Shown here: positions 13,357 through 25,500 of the stretch, one piece after another
How positions within the stretch are numbered: the stretch's first letter is position 1
Layout: every line of letters starts with the position of its first letter
Assembly: GCF_950023065.1 (NCBI RefSeq)
Contig: NC_088680.1
Span: forward strand, 70,345,350 to 70,409,349
Source: Planococcus citri
Taxonomy: Eukaryota; Arthropoda; Insecta; Hemiptera; Pseudococcidae
Reading direction: 5' to 3'
DNA length: 64,000 nt
Program-made: the position numbers and the translations under genes
Notes under the pieces: generated by a model
Database searches by the model: none
Seen by the model: the letters and a program-made list of their open reading frames with translations, nothing else
What the model was told of the DNA's origin: nothing

Positions 13357-16300
13357 TGTGACGTCATCTGGAAGAAGCTAAAATGTAGGTAAGACATTTC
13401 TGCAATGCTTTTTGTATGGCTGAAATTACGGTTTTCAGTTTTTTAGGCAAGACGAAGGGGTTTGGGTGAATTTTTATGAGAACATAATTTAAAGATATTG
13501 AAATTTACTATATCGATTGGTGTGCATTTCATTGAATATTGTGCAATTACATAATATAACGATTTTATGATCATTTGAAAGGCCCGAGAGGAAAAATGTT
13601 CAAACAGAAATTGTTCTACGTTAAATTTCCTATCAGCATGACCAGTTCAGCTTTTTCCAAAATGGCGATTTCACCCTTACTAAGGAGGGGGAAAGGTGTC
13701 AATTTTACAAAGATTGTTTTAAATCGATTCACGATAGACTCGAAAACATTTTGACCGTAAGTTGCGCACCGCAACTAGTCTTTCACCCTCGCAAGAGGTC
13801 ATTAACCTTTGTCAATCTACGTTTTTCGACATTTAAGTAACCTTGGAGCCTCCAGCAATTTTTTGAAAATTCTTGGGGCCTCCAGTAGATTTTTGAAACT
13901 TGAAATTTCCTTAAGAAATACCTACGCTATCAAGTCGACTTCTGGTCCATTTCAGTAATTTTGGAGCCTCCAGCAACTTTTTGAAAATTCCTGGAGCCTC
14001 CAGCAGATTTTTGAAACTTGAAATTTCCACCAGATTTCTTCAAATGCAGTTGATAAGGCAAAATTCATTTTGTAACCTAAAGATTTCAAGTAGTTTTGGA
14101 GCCTCCAGCGACTTTAGAAATTACTGGAGCCTCCAACAGATTTTTCAATGCTCGAAATTCCCATAAAATTTTACCAAAAAAAGCTGGAACTCCAAAATTT
14201 ACTCTTCATTCCAACTTTAACGTGCTATCAAGTCAACTGCAAGTGAATTAAAGTCATTTTGGAGCCTCCAGAAATTTTTTGAAAATTCCTGGAGCCTCCA
14301 GCAGATTTTTGAAACTTGAAATTTCCATACGATTTCTTCGAATGCAGTTGAAAAGGCAAAATTCATTTTGTCAACTAATGTCTATACATTACAAAGTCGG
14401 TTGCAGGCAGATTTCAAGTAACTTTGGAGCCTCCAGCAATTTTTTGAAAATTCCTGGAGCCTCCAGTAGATTTTTGAAACTTGAAATTTCCTTAAGAAAT
14501 ACGCTATCACGTCGACTTCTGGCAAATTTCAGTAATTTTGGAGCCTCCAGCAATTTTTTGAAAATTCCTGGAGCCTCCAGTAGATTTTTGAAACTTGAAA
14601 TTTCCACAAGATTTCATCAAATGCAGTTGAAAAATAAAGTCGACTGCAGGCAGATTTCCAATCGTTTTGGAGCCTCCAGCGACTTTTTGAAAATTTCTGG
14701 AGCCTCCAGCAGATTTTTGAAATTTGAAATTTCCACAAGATTTCATCAAATGCAGATGAAAACTAATTTCAATACAATACGAAGTCGACTTCAGGCAGAT
14801 TTCAAGTCGTCTTGGAGCCTCCAGCATCTTTTTGGAAATTACTGGAGCCTCCAGCAGATTTTTCAATGCGCAACATTCCCATAAAATTTTACCAAACAGA
14901 GCTGGAACTCTAAAATTTACTCTGTATTCCAATTTCGACATGTTATTCTGTCGATTGCAAGTGAATTCAAGTCATTTTGGAGCCTCCAGCAATTTTTTGA
15001 AAATTCCTGGAGCCTCCATTAGATTTTTGAAACTTGAAATTTCCACAAGATTTCATCAAATGCAGTTGAAAACTAATTTCTATACAATCCGAAGTCGACT
15101 GCAGGCAGATTTCTAATCGTTTTGGAGCCTCCAGCAACTTTTTGCAAATTACTGGAGCCTCCAGCAGATTTTTCAATGCGCAACATTCCCATAAAATTTT
15201 ACCAAACAGAGCTGGAACTCCAAAATTTACTCCGCATTCCAATTTCAACAAGCTATTAAGTCGATTGCAAGTAGATTCGAGTCATTTAGCAGCCTCCAGC
15301 AATTTTTTGAAAAATTCCTGGAGCCCCCAGCTGATTTTTGAAAGTTGAAATTTCCACAAAAGTCCATCAAATGACGTTTGAAATTCGAAATTCACGCTGC
15401 ACAGTCGACTGCTGGTGAATTTAAGTAACTATGGAGCCTCCAGCAATTTTTAGAAAATTTCCTGGAGCCTCCTGTAGATTTTTGAAAGTTGAAATTTCCA
15501 CAAAAGTCTATCAAACGACGTTTGAAATTCGAAATTCACGCTGCACAGTTGACTGCTGGTGAATTTAAATAACTTTGGAGCCTCCAGCAATTTTTTGAAA
15601 ATTTCCTGGAGCCTCCAGTAGATTTTTGAAACTTGAAATTTCCTTAAGAAATACGCTATCAAGTCGACTGCTGGTAAATTTCAGTAATTTTGGAGCTTCC
15701 AGCAACTTTTTGAAAATTCCTGGAGCCTCCAGCAGATTTTTGAAACTTTAAATTTCCACAAGATTTCATCAAATGCAGTTGAAAACTAATTTCTATGCAA
15801 TACGATGTCACCTACAGGTAGATTTCCAATCGTTTTGGCGCCTCCAGCAACTTTTTGGAAATTACTGGAGCCTCCAGCAGATTTTTCAATGCGCGACATT
15901 CCCATAAAATTTTACCAAACAGAGCTGGAACTCCAAAATTCACTCTGCATTCCAATTTCAACTTGCTATAAGTCGATTGCAAGTGGATTCAAGTAATTTT
16001 GGAGCCTCCAGAAATGTTTTGAAAATTCCTGGAGCCTCCAGCAGATTTTTGAAAGTTGAAATTTCTACAATATTTCATCAAATGCAGTTGAAAAGGCAAA
16101 ATTCACTCTGTTAATTAATTTCAATACGCTATACGAGGTCTACTGTAGGCAGATTTCAAGTAACTTTGGAGCCTCCAGCGATTTTCTGGAAATCACCGAA
16201 GCCTCCAGCAGATTTTTCATTGCTCAAAATTTCCGTAAAATGTTACCAAACAGAGACACCCCATTTTTGAAATTATTCTGAGGTGCATCGCAGGCTGTTT

Positions 16301-16944
16301 CGATCCGTTTTGGAGCCCAGCAGATTTTTAGAAACGTATTCTGTTTTTCAAAAAATGTCACAAAATCTATCCGAATTATTTTTCGGCTTTCCAACTCCAT
16401 TTGATGAAATTTTGTAGAAATTACAAGTTTCAAAAATTTACTGGAGGCTCCAATAATTTCCAAAAACTCGCTGAAGTGTACAAAACAACTTCAAAATCTA
16501 CCTGCAGTCGACTTAATAGCGTATTAAAATTAGTTTACAGAATGAATTTTAGCTTTCTAACAGCTTTTGATGAAATTCTGTAGAAATTTCAAGTTTTAAA
16601 AATCTGCTGGAGGCTCCAAGAATTTTTAAAAAGTCACTGGTGGCAACAAAATGACTCAAACCCACCATCAGGCGACTTAATAGCGTGTATAAATTGTATT
16701 GCAGTGTAAATTTCCGCTACCCAACTCCATTTGATGAAATTTGGTGGGATTTTCAAGTTTCTAAAACGGCACAAAATCAGATAAAATGTATACCAATCGA
16801 TAGTGAATTTTAATATATTCAAATTATGTTCTCATGAAAATTCACCCAAACCCTTTCGTTTTACCAAAAAAAATTGGAAAACCGTAAAAAATTACGCGAC
16901 CATCATTATGTAAAATGTGGAATCTTCTTCCAAGTGACGTCACA
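13357..16944. mobile_element. Inverted-repeat element C filled with GGAGCCTCCAG array
   Basis: The ends are imperfect inverted repeats about 160-180 bp long (13357-13530 and about 16785-16944), both starting TGTGACGTCA and both containing the 'gggtttgggtgaa' segment. Inside, from about 13840 to 16330, lie tandem-like units in which GGAGCCTCCAG recurs dozens of times, often as pairs 30 bp apart. Toward the right (16390-16640) the units switch orientation. There is no coding capacity beyond repeat-derived frames. No target duplication could be assigned. Confidence 0.7.
13840..16330. repeat. GGAGCCTCCAG repeat array
   Basis: Units of roughly 110-260 bp contain the interrupted palindrome CTGGAGCCTCCAG, followed by a 'gatttttgaaacttgaaatttcc'-type segment and a 'caaatgcagttgaaaa'-type segment. 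Neighbouring units are clearly related but have diverged by substitutions and small indels. The same units occur in families A and B. Confidence 0.85.
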
Positions 16945-18065
16945 CGCCTGGTGGGTCAATGTGTGGTTAAACGTTTGCTGTGTATTAAAACGAGTCGAGA
17001 TGCAAATTATAAAAATTACCATTATTTATGTCGATAATAGAAAGTATAGGTGTACTTAAAACGAGAGGTAGTGATTTTTAGGGTGGTTTTTAAACCCTAT
17101 TTTTGGTGTGTCATTCATCTGGTAACAGGTGATTATTGAGACGAGTACCTGTGTCATTTTTTCGTGGTCTTGTGGTTTGCCTCCTATCTGCTGGGCTGCT
17201 GCACAGATGTAGGTACTCGTACGACGAGTATAAGTGTATAGGCGTTTAACAATCGTTTAAACAACCCATTTACAAGTGACAATGTCTTCTATAGTAGAGT
17301 TGTATTCTAATATGTGTTATTGTTATGACTCGGCGAGAATGCGGCGGAGAAAAAGAGGCAAGAGCTGTTGTGTGAGTCGGCGGCGTTGTGATTGTAATCG
17401 TTTGTTGGCGAGGCGAAGATGAGAATATTATGTTGTATGCCTATGGTAATACGATACTTACTTAATTTGTAATTGTGCCGATGTTATCAAATTTATACGA
17501 CTATGCGAAAATATCGTCACTAGAGAACCTCGAGTGATGAAGCTAACTACGTAGATGCCTCGTTAATATGATTCATTTTGATTTCTACGAACGAATAAAT
17601 GTGAGGCGAATTTTCTGGTCGCTTTTTTTAGAGCTCATTGACAGATCTTTCACAATTCGAACCGAAATAGGTAGCTACTGTGAAGTGTGTTTTGTTGGGT
17701 TTTGTACTCCGGAGCTGTGTGTGAATTTGCGACAAATATGCGGGATTACGGATATTGATTGTTTACCGAGATTCATCTAGCCAAACCTGTGCTGGAGCCC
17801 ACTACCCACATACCTATCTTATGTGTATACTTTCTCATTAGGATCATTAAAAATATAGCCTACCTATGTACGAGCTTTTTGCTTGTTTAAAAAAGGTATT
17901 TATGCTCCATGCTCCAAGCAGGTAGACTAATGTATTGTGTTCCAAAACATATTTGTAAGGAAGGTATCCCTGCAACCAGCATCAAAAAACAATCGAAGGA
18001 GGACTTCAAAATACTTCACTAGCGTAAATTCCATTCTCGATTTTGGCGAACTTTTGAAATTTTAA
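16945..18065. other. Non-coding DNA
   Basis: No supported gene. A 37-codon Cys/Arg-rich frame begins at about 17312 and a 70-codon frame at 17568; neither resembles a known family or shows splice-site support. Confidence 0.45.
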
Positions 18066-19985
18066 AATTTGGTGCGGTGAATCTTGGTGACTGATTCACC
18101 AGCAGTCACCAGGATTGACCAGAACATAGAAAAGTCATTTTTTTATCCCCCGGTGACTTTTGGGTGTCAGATTCAGAAAACAGTGACCACATTTAGGCGA
18201 TTTTGTACACCTGGTGACTTTTGGTGAATGTTGGTGAGTGATTCACCAGAAGTCAGAACATGGAAAAGTCATTTTTTATCCCCTAGTGACTTTTTGGAGA
18301 CACATTCACCAAGTAGCGACCATAAATAAGCGATTTTGTAGACCTGGTGACTTCTGGTGAATCTTGGTGACTGATTCACCAGAAGTCACCAAAACGTTGA
18401 AAAGTCATATTTCATAACCTGGTGACTTTTTGGTGAATGAAGTGGTCTTATTTGCGCGATTTTGAAAACCTAGTGACATCTGGTGAATCTCAGTGACTGA
18501 TTCACCAGAATTCACCAGAACGTTGAAAAGTCATATTCCATAACCTGGTGACTTTTTGGAGACACATTCACCAAGCAGCAACCATATTTAAGCGATTTTT
18601 ATACACGTGGTGACTTCTGGTGAATCCTGATGACTGATTCACCAGAAGTCGCCAGAATTCACCAGAACGTTGAAAAGTCATATTTCATAACCTGGTGACT
18701 TTTTGGTGAAAGAAGTGGTCTTATTTGCGCAATTTTGCAATCCTGGTGACTTCTGGTGAATTTTGATAAGTGATTCACCAGAAGTCACCAGGATTCACCA
18801 GAACATGGAAAAGTCATTTTTTATCCCCTGGTAACTTTTTGGAGACACATTCACCAAGCAGCAACCATATTTAAGTGATTTTATGCACGTGGTGACTTCT
18901 GGTGAATCCTGATGACTGATTCACCAGAAGTCACCAGAATTCACTAGAACGTTGAAAAGTCATATTTCATAACCGGTGACTTTTTGGTAAAAGAAGTGGC
19001 CTTATTTGAGCGATTTTGTAAACCTGGTGACTTCTGGTGAATCTTGGTGACTGATTCACGAGAATTCACCAGAACGTTGAAAAGTCATACTTCATAACCT
19101 GGCAACTTTTTAGTGAAAGAAGTGGCCTTATTTGAGCAATTTTGTAGACCTGGTGACTTCTGGTGAATCTTAGTCACTGATTCGTGATTCACCAGAATTC
19201 ACCAGAACTTGAAAAATCATGTTTCATAACCTGGTGACTTTTTGGTGAAAGAAGTGGTCTTATTTGCGCAGTTTTGAAAACCTGGTGACATCTGGTGAAT
19301 CTTGGTGACTGATTCACCAGAATTCACCAGAACGTTGAAAAGTTATATTTCATAACCTGGTGACTTTTTTGTGAAAGAAGTGGTCTTATTTGTGCGATTT
19401 TGCCAACCTGGTGACTTCTGGTGAATCTTGGTGACTGACTCATCAGACTAGTATCAGACATCACCAGGACTCAGCAGAACATATGAAAAGTCTTTTTGTA
19501 ATCCCCAGGTGACTTTTTGGAGACTGATCCACCAAGCAGCGACCATATTTAAGCGATTTTGTACACCTGGTGACTTCTGGTGAATGTTGGTGAGTTATTC
19601 ACCAGAAGTCACCAGGATTCACCAAAACATAGAAAAGTCATTTTTTATACTCTGGTGACTTTTGAGTGACAGATTCACCAAGCAGTTACCATATTTGAGT
19701 GATTTTGTACACCTGGTGACTTCTGGTGAATGTTGGTGAGTGATTCACCAACATTCACCAAGATTCACCTGAACATGGAAAAGTCATTTTTTAATCACCT
19801 GGTGACTTTTTGGAGACAGATCCACCAAGCAGCGACCATATTTAAGCAATTTTGTACATCAGGTGACTTCTAGTGAATCTTGGTGAGTGATTCACCAGAA
19901 GTCACCAGGATTCACCAGAACATAGAAAAGTCTTTTTTTCACAACCTGATGACCTTTCGGTGACAGATTCACAATGCAGTGAGCT
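18066..19985 (+). repeat. Satellite array, 14 monomers with two subtypes
   Basis: The anchor 'gaaaagtcat' (or a one-base variant) recurs near 18129, 18263, 18399, 18525, 18672, 18808, 18954, 19079, 19211, 19337, 19495, 19632, 19778 and 19925, giving monomers of 125-158 bp. One subtype follows the anchor with 'ttttttatcccc' and 'ggagacacattcaccaag'; the other with 'atttcataacc' and 'gtgaaagaagtggtc'. Each monomer contains a hairpin built from GGTGACTTCTGGTGAAT and its complement. A related block in reverse orientation lies at 35748-36247. Confidence 0.9.
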
Positions 19986-22556
19986 TCAAAACGTAAACCA
20001 TCGTTCTTGAATATTTTTGATGATGCAAAAAGTGAAAAGTGGGTTTTCATGGCTTTCGCATTTTCAGTACCTATTCGGAAAATTATAAAATTTTTAAAAA
20101 TGAATATGGCCCGAGCAGGGCGAGGGCAACAGATCTCGCAAATTCACAATTTATTATTTTTTCAGGGCATAATTTTTAATATAAATATTAAAAAAAAAAT
20201 TGGAAAAAATTGGAGATTAATTTTCGGCGAAAAATTGGATACAGGTATTTGATATTTCAGCAGAAGGTGGGGTTTTATATCAGTTCTGACTGGAATGCAA
20301 CGAAAATTTTTTGAAATTTATAGGGAGAGGTAAAAACCAAACCTGTGGTTTTTTCCACAAAAACCCTCAAATCTTCACTTAAATTTTGGTGGGAGGGATT
20401 TTGGAGGAACCCCCCCCCCCCCAAATCCCCAGTTCAGCACGTCACTGAAGAATTCCCTCGTTAGTACCTAATTTTTTTAGTGTGTAAAGGGTCTTGTGGC
20501 TTTCAATCTAGTCAGGTTTTAGTTTACCTGGTCTTTGGGCTATGTGAAGGATATTTTGACTAAAAATATGCCATCAATTTTGGTGTCATCGGAACGACGT
20601 TCTCAATGGTGCAGCTTTCGTATTGCAGAATATCGCGAAAGCTATTCAACGATGCCTTTCTATGTTCATTATAATGAACTGGAAACACTTGCAAATCAGA
20701 GTGATGTAAAAGTATGAGAATATACGCGTATCTTCGAGTAGGTATTATCAGGTAAATAGTAGATAAATACAAAACAGGTAGGGCCTCTGAGTCAAAGTGT
20801 GTGTGGAACAAGGTATAGGACATAGAGGCATCGGAATATACTAAGTTAAGTACCTATACGAGTATATACATTTACATACAGTTGTTGGCGTATCTACGTA
20901 AACGTATCTGCATATAGGCTATGCGACTATGCGGCTATATAGTTGTTATGTACCTATCTTGTAGGCAATTATGCGACCACGACTCGTACACACACATTAC
21001 AAATGGACGCACGTCAATCAAGACTGCAACTTGTACAATATATGTATACGAGCATATACGAGTAGAAATGTACATCTACATACGTCACGTATGGACATCT
21101 CGTGTCATAAAATTCGAAAATACTGCAAATTTTCGAGTGTAATTTCAAACTGGTCACCGGTTTGTGAAAAGTCGTAAAAATTTCATCGCTCGAGATAGTA
21201 TGATACCGATAAATGTATGTGTACCAATTAAGGTGTAAATTAAACGAGAAGAGGAAAAAAAAATCGTTGACCGCATATATGAAATTTGTCAACTTAGATG
21301 AGAGAATACTTATATGTGCTATATAGTACTCGAGCTGCTTTGCTTTTTAAAACACCAAATGCAATTTACGATTAACGGAATTTCTTAGCGATTAAATTGA
21401 CCCGCGAGAGTGTGTTTGTGTGAAATGGTCACGACGCGATGGTCGCGCTGACGCACGAGCCGGCGAATTTGCTCGCGACTGTCCTCTCTTTCTCCCTGCA
21501 AAGTACTTATATTTATGTACAAAAGTACCTATAAGAGATTAATAGCGAGTATAATTGTAAAGAATCGTCCAATAGGATGGTAAAATGAAAGAGAAAAAAA
21601 TGAATAGGGAAAAAGACGGCGATGAGACGAGCATATCGTGTAACAAATGGCCGACGCTACGCGACGCACAAAAACACGTTAATTAATCTGTAATACTCGT
21701 AAAGCTAATGCTATACAGCCTAACTATCTATAATACGATTTACTATTACCATTACAACTCGCAAGAAAGACAGACGAGCATCGAGCCATCGTGTTATAGC
21801 CGTTGAATAGCGATATAGACTTGTACCTCGGCAGAACGCGCCTTTTACCTTTGGGTTCATCAAAGCGTGATTCGTGTTAAGATTTTTATACCTATTTCAT
21901 TTACACTGATCGCAGACACTCGTACTACATACAACATACACACAAGATTTTAATTTGCTTCTTGTACACTTCAAAATAGACTACCTATACACTAAGTCGA
22001 TTGAAAGAAAAGAAAAAAAAGAAATGAGAATAAGAGAATAAAAAAAAATAAAAAAATAGATACGAAGCAATGTTTTGGTCTGTTTTTGAAACACATACAT
22101 ACGTACACGGGTAGGTACTCATCGTACAATGGTGGACAGTGGCAATGGCAATGGCAGTGCGCGTTGTTGGAAAAACCGTGTCCAATATACAGACAATGGG
22201 TCACGTAAACGAAACATTCGTAATCGTATTCGAATTTTTTCTTCTTATTCGACCGAATTTGAATTACGACCCTATTATATCGTAAAAAAATATTTCCACT
22301 TTGTAACCGTCTCCGCTGCGAGAGCTGCGTGCACCCGGTACCCGCCGCCACCATCGCCATTGCCTCACCTATCTATCCGCATCGACACTCCGAATTCATC
22401 ATTTTTTATTCGATTGTGCTCTCGCTGCCCGCGCTCATCTGTCTATGTGTATCTGCGGTCTGTATAGGCTGTAATTCTCTATCCTTACAGAGCATACAAC
22501 CAGTGTTATTTCGTGTGTATTGTCGATTCTTTGAGAAATCCGAATTTAATAACTCA
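19986..22556. other. Non-coding DNA
   Basis: No supported gene. It includes a C run near 20410-20421 and several short frames without family resemblance. A good-looking acceptor (pyrimidine tract ending CAG at about 22490) has no matching donor nearby. Confidence 0.45.
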
Positions 22557-24229
22557 CAAGGGAACCTCTTGAGGTGTCCGCCTCCGATTTGAACGGGACC
22601 CCGATTTTTGGAAAGAGCATGTTCTAAAACCCTCAAATCAAAATTTTCAGCTGCCCAAGTTCATTTTTCGATTTTTGGCGAATTTTTGAAAATCCAAAAT
22701 TTACTATTTTGGTGATTTATGCTTTTTTTAAAAAGTACGTACTTGATCAGTAAAAATGTTCAAACTAAATCCTAAAACTGATATCAACTTCCCAAATCCA
22801 AATTTCGTCATTTCCAGCCATTCTGGAGCCTCCAGCGCTATTTTTCAATTTCTCCAGAATTTTAAATTTGCTCCAGAAGGCGTGAACATGAAGTTGGGCA
22901 GCTAAAAATCAAGTTGTGTGTTATACTCGATCTGTTTAACGAGTTTATTCACATTTCAGTCGATTTTGAGAGGGACCCCTTAAGAGTGGGTTTTTGACCA
23001 GCTTTTTTCATAATAATTAATCCAAAAAAATCAAAATTTTACCGTTTGCGAGGAAATTTTCGAAATTTGCGCGAATCGCTGTATTTCGAACACAACAAAC
23101 CCCCTGAGGCCGAGTTCCGCCATTTCCAGCCATTCTTCAGCCTCCAGTGCGATGTTTCAATTTCTCCAGAATTTTCAATTTGCTGCTGAAGGCGTGAACA
23201 TGAAGTTGGGCAGCTAAAAATCAAGTTGTGTGTTATACTCGATCTGTTTAACGAATTTATCTACATTTGAGCCGATTCTGGAGCAAACACCTCAAGAGTG
23301 GTTTTTTGACCAGCTTTTTTTCAAAATAAAAATATTCAAAAACTAAAAATTCCTCGTTTGTGAGAAAATTGTTGAAAGTTGCGCGAATCGCTGTATTTTG
23401 TCTTTAATTAACCACACGAGAGCAAATTTCGCCATTTCCAGCGTTTCTTGGGCCTCCCTTTAATTTTTGGATATTTTTATTATGAAATAAGCTGGTCAAA
23501 AAATCACTCTTGAGGTGCCCGCTCCAGAATTGGCTGAAATGTGGATAAATTCGTTAAACAGGTCGAGTATAACATATAACTCGATTTTTAGCTGCCCAAC
23601 TTCATATTCACGCCTTCTGGAGAAATTGAAAAATCGCACTGGAGCCTCCAGAATAGCTGGAAATGGCGAAATTCGCCCTCTTGGGGTTAGTTCGTGACAA
23701 GATACTGCGATTCGAGCAAGTTTCGAAAATTTTCTCGCAAACGGGAAATTTTTGATTTTTGAATATTTTTACTTTGAAAAAAAGCTGGTCCAAAACCACT
23801 CTTTAGGTGTCTGCTCCAGAATCGGCTCAAATGTAGATAAACTCGTTAAACAGGTCGGGTATAACACACAACTCGATTTTTAGCTGCCCAACTTCATATT
23901 CACGCCTTCTGGAGCAAATTCAAAATTCTGGAGAAATTGAAAAATAGCGCTGGAGGCTCCAGAATGGCTGGAAATGGCAAAATTTGGATTTGGGGGGTTA
24001 ATATCAGTTTTAGGACTTATTTTGAACATTTTTACTGATCAAGTACGTACTTTTTAAAAAAAGCATAAATCACCAAAATAGTCAATTTTGGATTTTCAAA
24101 AATTCGCCAAAACTCGAAAAATGAGCTTGGGCAGCTGAAAATTTGGATTTGGGGGTTTTAGAACATGCTCTTTCCAAAAAATCGGGGTCCCGTTCAAATC
24201 GAAGGCGGACACCTCAAGAGGTTCCCTTG
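22557..24229. mobile_element. Family B fold-back element, copy B1
   Basis: The element begins CAAGGGAACCTCTTGAGG and ends with the reverse complement. The inverted similarity runs inward for hundreds of bases (GCAGCTAAAAATC, CCAGAAGGCGTGAA and CTGGAGCCTCCAG all appear in both arms), so almost the whole 1.67 kb can fold on itself. TCA flanks both ends (22554-22556 and 24230-24232), a likely 3-bp target duplication. There is no transposase frame, so it would be a non-autonomous long-TIR element. Confidence 0.8.
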
Positions 24230-25500
24230 TCAGGTACCTAATGCTGAAGTTGATTTTTGGATTTTTATAGCAAATTGTTGAATATTTGAAAATTATTCAA
24301 AAAAACTGTTTTGAAGATAAATTTTAAACTTTTTCGTGAAATATAGGTAATTATTTTGCGTGAAGCGAAAAAAATATTCGTTCAATTTCATCAACATAAT
24401 TGTTAATTTTGAGCCATTCTGGAACCTCCGGCATTTCCAGCAACTTAATAATTTTCTGCAGAAATTTATTCGAATCGCTCTGGAAATGCCAAAAATGATC
24501 TTCAATACCTATAACTTTGATTGGTGCTTAAATTGAATACCCTGTCAACCATTTTAAGTGGCGGGGTTTTGAGCCTAATTTTCTTTAGAAAGTTCAAAAA
24601 TTCATTTTTAGCCCTTTCAGAGCGATTTGAAATCAGTGAAAGATACGAACAAAATCATCAAACTTACTGACGATTAACAAAAATTAATGAAAATACCGTG
24701 AAAATTAAGAAAATTTATCAAAAGTTGCAGGAAACGTTATTAGAAACCTGTTGGAATAATACTAGACCTATAAACATAAAATTAAAAAAAAAAAATCATT
24801 CAAATTCGTTTTTTTCTTTTCCTAGAATAATAAGATGGACCTTTCTCACAAAACCACCCCCCCCTCCCTCCAAGTATGCTCTAGCTACGCCACTAAATCC
24901 GTCTAATTAAACTTTTGCTGATATGTACAAGCCTCATCTGGGTTCCTGGCTTCGCATCAGGGGCCGAGGAGTAAATGTTCTGCCATCTCGCAAAATTCAA
25001 CGAGCAAAAAAAGGTCGCACCAGGACTCGGCTCAATTTTTGTCAAAAAAAAAAACAACTTTAGTAACCATTAAAAAGTTTAAAAAGTAACCCAAAACTAA
25101 AAAAAATAATATAAAACGCGAGCAAAATATTTTCGTGCAGAAAAAAATCACCAAAAAAACGTTGCATTAAATTTCACGAAAGTAAAAAAAAATGCGAAAT
25201 AAGACACTCCAAGTGAAATTTGACTTCTGGCAATGTTGTCTAACAACAGAACATTTTGAAGTAAGATTAATTCCGTTTCAGCAAAAAAACGATTTATTTT
25301 AGCATTATTGGGGAGGGGAGGAGTAGAAGGGGGATGAAGTACAACTTTTTGGAACTTTTTGCATCAATTGGCAAGAAATGAGGTGAGTATTTTGGCAAAA
25401 TTGACAAAAGGCGAAACTTGAAAAATCGTGGGCAGCACGAAGTCTCGAAAACCACAAACCAGAGTTAATTTGACATGGAATTATTGCTCCGTCATGCTTA
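24230..25500. other. Non-coding DNA
   Basis: AT-rich; no gene recognised. A short stretch near 24413-24440 ('gccattctggaacctcc') resembles the family B interior and may be a decayed fragment. Confidence 0.4.

Noticed and set aside
14279..14941. 200-codon plus and 144-codon minus frames rich in GASSRFLKLEIS and similar
   Set aside because: Both strands are open because the GGAGCCTCCAG unit lacks stops in several frames; the peptides simply mirror the DNA repeat.
17312..17422. 37-codon Cys/Arg-rich frame
   Set aside because: Composition is striking but short; no signal peptide, cysteine spacing or splice evidence ties it to a known peptide family.
18066..19985. Possible CRISPR-like array
   Set aside because: Monomers are contiguous 125-158 bp units without unique spacers, in a eukaryotic genome; it is a satellite.
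22484..22560. Strong acceptor-like string near 22490
   Set aside because: No donor or coding frame follows before the family B element begins.
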